Of a stretch of 64,000 nucleotides of DNA, positions 62,227 to 64,000 are shown in pieces. Made by a program: the position numbers and the translations under genes. Source of the stretch: Bacteroidota bacterium (GTDB lineage: Bacteria > Bacteroidota > Bacteroidia > Bacteroidales > JAAAOM01). The stretch's first letter is position 1. Every line of letters begins with the position of its first letter. The DNA lies in NCBI GenBank assembly GCA_009908855.1, contig JAAAOM010000048.1:1-64000 (forward strand). The letters are read 5' to 3'. The notes under the pieces were generated by a model. The model was not told the origin of the DNA, searched no databases, and was given only the letters and a program-made list of their open reading frames with translations.

Positions 62227-63024
62227 ATGAGTACCCTTATTATGCATAGAAATCGTTTTTCCATATCAATAATTATATCCTTTTTGATTTGCACTACTCA
62301 TTTACAAGCGCAGAAACCCGTTGTTAAAAACGACCCGAACCACGATAAACAGGCCATTCACTTTGGGTATTCGTTGGGATTAAATTTTATGGACTCTTAT
62401 ATTTTTCCTTATGAAGCCGGAGAAATTGAAAATATCAGTCCGGGTTTTAATGTACAAATCGTATCCAACTTCAGGATAGCCAACAGTCTGGATTTTAGAA
62501 TATTACCGGGTTTGGCATTTGGTCAGCGTAAATTGGTATTGAATGAATTCAGCCTGCCCGATCGCACATTACCGGAAGAAGCCGAAATTGGGATTGTAAA
62601 TGAAGATACCACCAGTCTGATGTTGAATATGGAATCGGCCTATTTTGAGGTTCCTCTGTTGCTTAAATATAAAACCGATCGAATTAACAATTTCAGGCCC
62701 TACATCCTGGCCGGATTTAATCCGCGTGTTGATTTATCGGGCATTCAAAAAAATATTTTTGGGGGAAATAATGAAGAAGAATCCGAAGATGGTACAGTTG
62801 GCTCATCAAGTGGCACTTCTGACCTGATTAAGCGCGTTGCCCCTGCTTATGAAATTGGTTTTGGTATTGATTTTTACATGGTATACTTTAAACTGGGTGT
62901 AGAAATAAAATATTCCCGCAGTATATTTGATGATGTTAACCGAGGAGGAGAATACAGCGCCTTTTTCTCGGGAGTAGATAAACTGGAATCATCTGTTTTT
63001 TTTATCAGCTTCCATTTCGAATAA
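62227..63024 (+). CDS. porT: PorT-like outer-membrane beta-barrel protein
   Basis: An outer-membrane protein of 265 residues with a Sec signal (IIISFLICTTHLQAQ, cleavage after AQA or LQAQ) and PF13568-type barrel features. HFGYSLGLNFMDSYIFPYEA, then NSLDFRILPGLAFGQRKLVL and MESAYFEVPLLLKYKTDRIN are the PorT/SprT-like segments, and ILAGFNPRVDLSG follows. PorT is a component of the type IX secretion and gliding machinery, and in Flavobacterium it is also next to ubiE. The first ATG (62227) touches the ubiE stop; ATG 62242 would give the cleaner signal peptide. Function is by synteny and motif. Confidence 0.75.
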   Translation: MSTLIMHRNRFSISIIISFLICTTHLQAQKPVVKNDPNHDKQAIHFGYSLGLNFMDSYIFPYEAGEIENISPGFNVQIVSNFRIANSLDFRILPGLAFGQRKLVLNEFSLPDRTLPEEAEIGIVNEDTTSLMLNMESAYFEVPLLLKYKTDRINNFRPYILAGFNPRVDLSGIQKNIFGGNNEEESEDGTVGSSSGTSDLIKRVAPAYEIGFGIDFYMVYFKLGVEIKYSRSIFDDVNRGGEYSAFFSGVDKLESSVFFISFHFE

Positions 63025-63031
63025 ATTCAGG

Positions 63032-64000
63032 CTACTTTCTCCAGAAATGGGGAGAGAACAACAGAAGGACCGTAAAAATTTCCAACCTGCCAATTAGCAT
63101 CAGAAAAGCTAAAAACCATTTACCGAAAACCGGGATATGGGCAAAGTTTTCCATCGGTCCAACAGCCCCCAGACCCGGCCCGATATTACCCAGTGAAGCA
63201 GCAACCGCACCCATTGAGGTAACCAGATCGTAATTCATGGTAGACATTACAATGGAGCTAATCACAAATGTGAGCAAATAAAACGATGCAAAAGCCAGCA
63301 CATTGGTTATAATTTGCTGATTTACCGCGTTCCCGTCAAACCGAACGGGTACAATGGCATTGGGATGCATGAGACGTTTCAGTTCCAGAAAGCTGTTTTT
63401 TAAAAGCAACGCAATTCTTATTACTTTCATCCCTCCACCGGTTGATCCGGCAGATCCTCCAAAAAACATCAATATAAATATAAGGACAACCACAAACGGT
63501 CGCCAGGAAAGATAGTCTGCCGTTACAAACCCGGTTGTTGTAAGAATGGATACAACCTGGAACAGGGACTCCCTAAACGACTCCTCCAATGGCTTTTTCA
63601 TGTCAATGACCAGATTTAGGGTTATAAACAATGTAAAAACAAGAATAATGCCCAGGAAAAACCGAAATTCTTCATTTTTCCATACCTTGTTAAACCGAAA
63701 ATGCAGGGCAAAATATGAAAGTGCAAAGTTTACACCTGCGATAAACATAAAAAAGGTGATAACATACTGAATATAAGGAGAGTCGAAATAAGCAATACTA
63801 TCCTGTTTGGTTGAATACCCCCCGGTAGCCATGGTAGTAAATGAGTGACAAACAGCATCAAACAGGTTCATCCCGCCCATAACCAGCAATATCACTTCAA
63901 GAAATGTAAAAATCACATAAATTCCCCATAGTCGTTTAGCCGTTTCACGTACACGTGGATGAATTTTATCCGGCGTAGGCCCGGGAACTTCGGCAATGAA
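63032..64000 (-). CDS. trkH: Potassium uptake protein TrkH, C-terminal part (5' end outside window)
   Basis: A Trk/Ktr-type K+ transporter membrane subunit. The frame is open from the window edge at 64000 (PGPTPDKIHPRVRETAKRLW region, highly typical of TrkH) down to the stop at 63032. Visible selectivity or loop segments are FTTMATGGYSTKQDSIAYFD, then FGGSAGSTGGGMKVIRIALL and ASLGNIGPGLGAVGPMENFA, and the end is LEIFTVLLLFSPHFWRK. It normally works with the cytosolic TrkA. The first third is missing from the window, so the start cannot be given. It is convergent with porT (7-nt gap). Confidence 0.95.
   Translation of the reverse strand, partial: FIAEVPGPTPDKIHPRVRETAKRLWGIYVIFTFLEVILLVMGGMNLFDAVCHSFTTMATGGYSTKQDSIAYFDSPYIQYVITFFMFIAGVNFALSYFALHFRFNKVWKNEEFRFFLGIILVFTLFITLNLVIDMKKPLEESFRESLFQVVSILTTTGFVTADYLSWRPFVVVLIFILMFFGGSAGSTGGGMKVIRIALLLKNSFLELKRLMHPNAIVPVRFDGNAVNQQIITNVLAFASFYLLTFVISSIVMSTMNYDLVTSMGAVAASLGNIGPGLGAVGPMENFAHIPVFGKWFLAFLMLIGRLEIFTVLLLFSPHFWRK

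Overview
This 64 kb window is chromosomal DNA from a member of the Bacteroidota, probably a Bacteroidales/Marinilabiliales-type organism. The main evidence is promoter-like TAnnTTTG and TTTG-N18/19-TAnnTTTG elements, a near absence of Shine-Dalgarno sequences, a TamL-type assembly lipoprotein, a PorT-like gene directly behind ubiE, a SusCD-free uronate locus with a Bacteroidota-style LacI regulator, and the gene order tRNA-Thr/Tyr/Gly/Thr - tuf - tRNA-Trp - secE - nusG - rplKAJL - rpoBC - DUF3467. The genus cannot be named from the sequence alone.

Layout. 1-16 kb is mostly core and housekeeping: the end of an alanine racemase, two glycosyltransferases, an orphan XylF-like binding lipoprotein, an AGCS symporter with an unusual soluble insertion, recA with a bcp peroxiredoxin, mnmD and dinB (divergent), a SpoU rRNA methyltransferase, tamL, class II aldolase, an NSS transporter and an HhH protein. 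17-34.7 kb is an accessory cluster, all on the minus strand, for hexuronate breakdown. It holds a LacI regulator with two matching 14-bp operators, uxuB, uxuA, a PfkB kinase, a LarA-like enzyme, gnd, a TRAP transporter, uxaC, kdgK, eda and uxaE. At least four broken genes lie in or beside it: a sulfatase, a second gnd, an SDR dehydrogenase and a DUF4861-like lipoprotein. 35-50 kb is the translation/transcription block: rpsU, xerC, hpf, four tRNAs, tuf, tRNA-Trp, secE to rpoC and a DUF3467 protein. 50-64 kb holds rmuC, a small ferredoxin, an M20 amidohydrolase with a half-size TSUP transporter and a large TolB-like/beta-barrel protein, a DUF1573 protein, a PagL-like protein, a GIN-domain lipoprotein, an Ldh-type dehydrogenase, ubiE, porT and the end of trkH.

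How the genes work together. In the uronate cluster a TRAP system probably imports a hexuronate. UxaC isomerises it, UxaE joins the tagaturonate and fructuronate branches, UxuB and UxuA lead to 2-keto-3-deoxygluconate, and KdgK and Eda split it to pyruvate and glyceraldehyde-3-phosphate. Between UxuA and the transporter lie a second PfkB kinase, a LarA-type enzyme with the nickel-pincer residues conserved, and 6-phosphogluconate dehydrogenase. I propose that these form a side branch, mannonate to gluconate to 6-phosphogluconate to ribulose-5-phosphate, which would feed the oxidative pentose phosphate route. This is the most interesting untested idea in the window. All functional assignments are from recognised motifs and gene context, and no database search was run.
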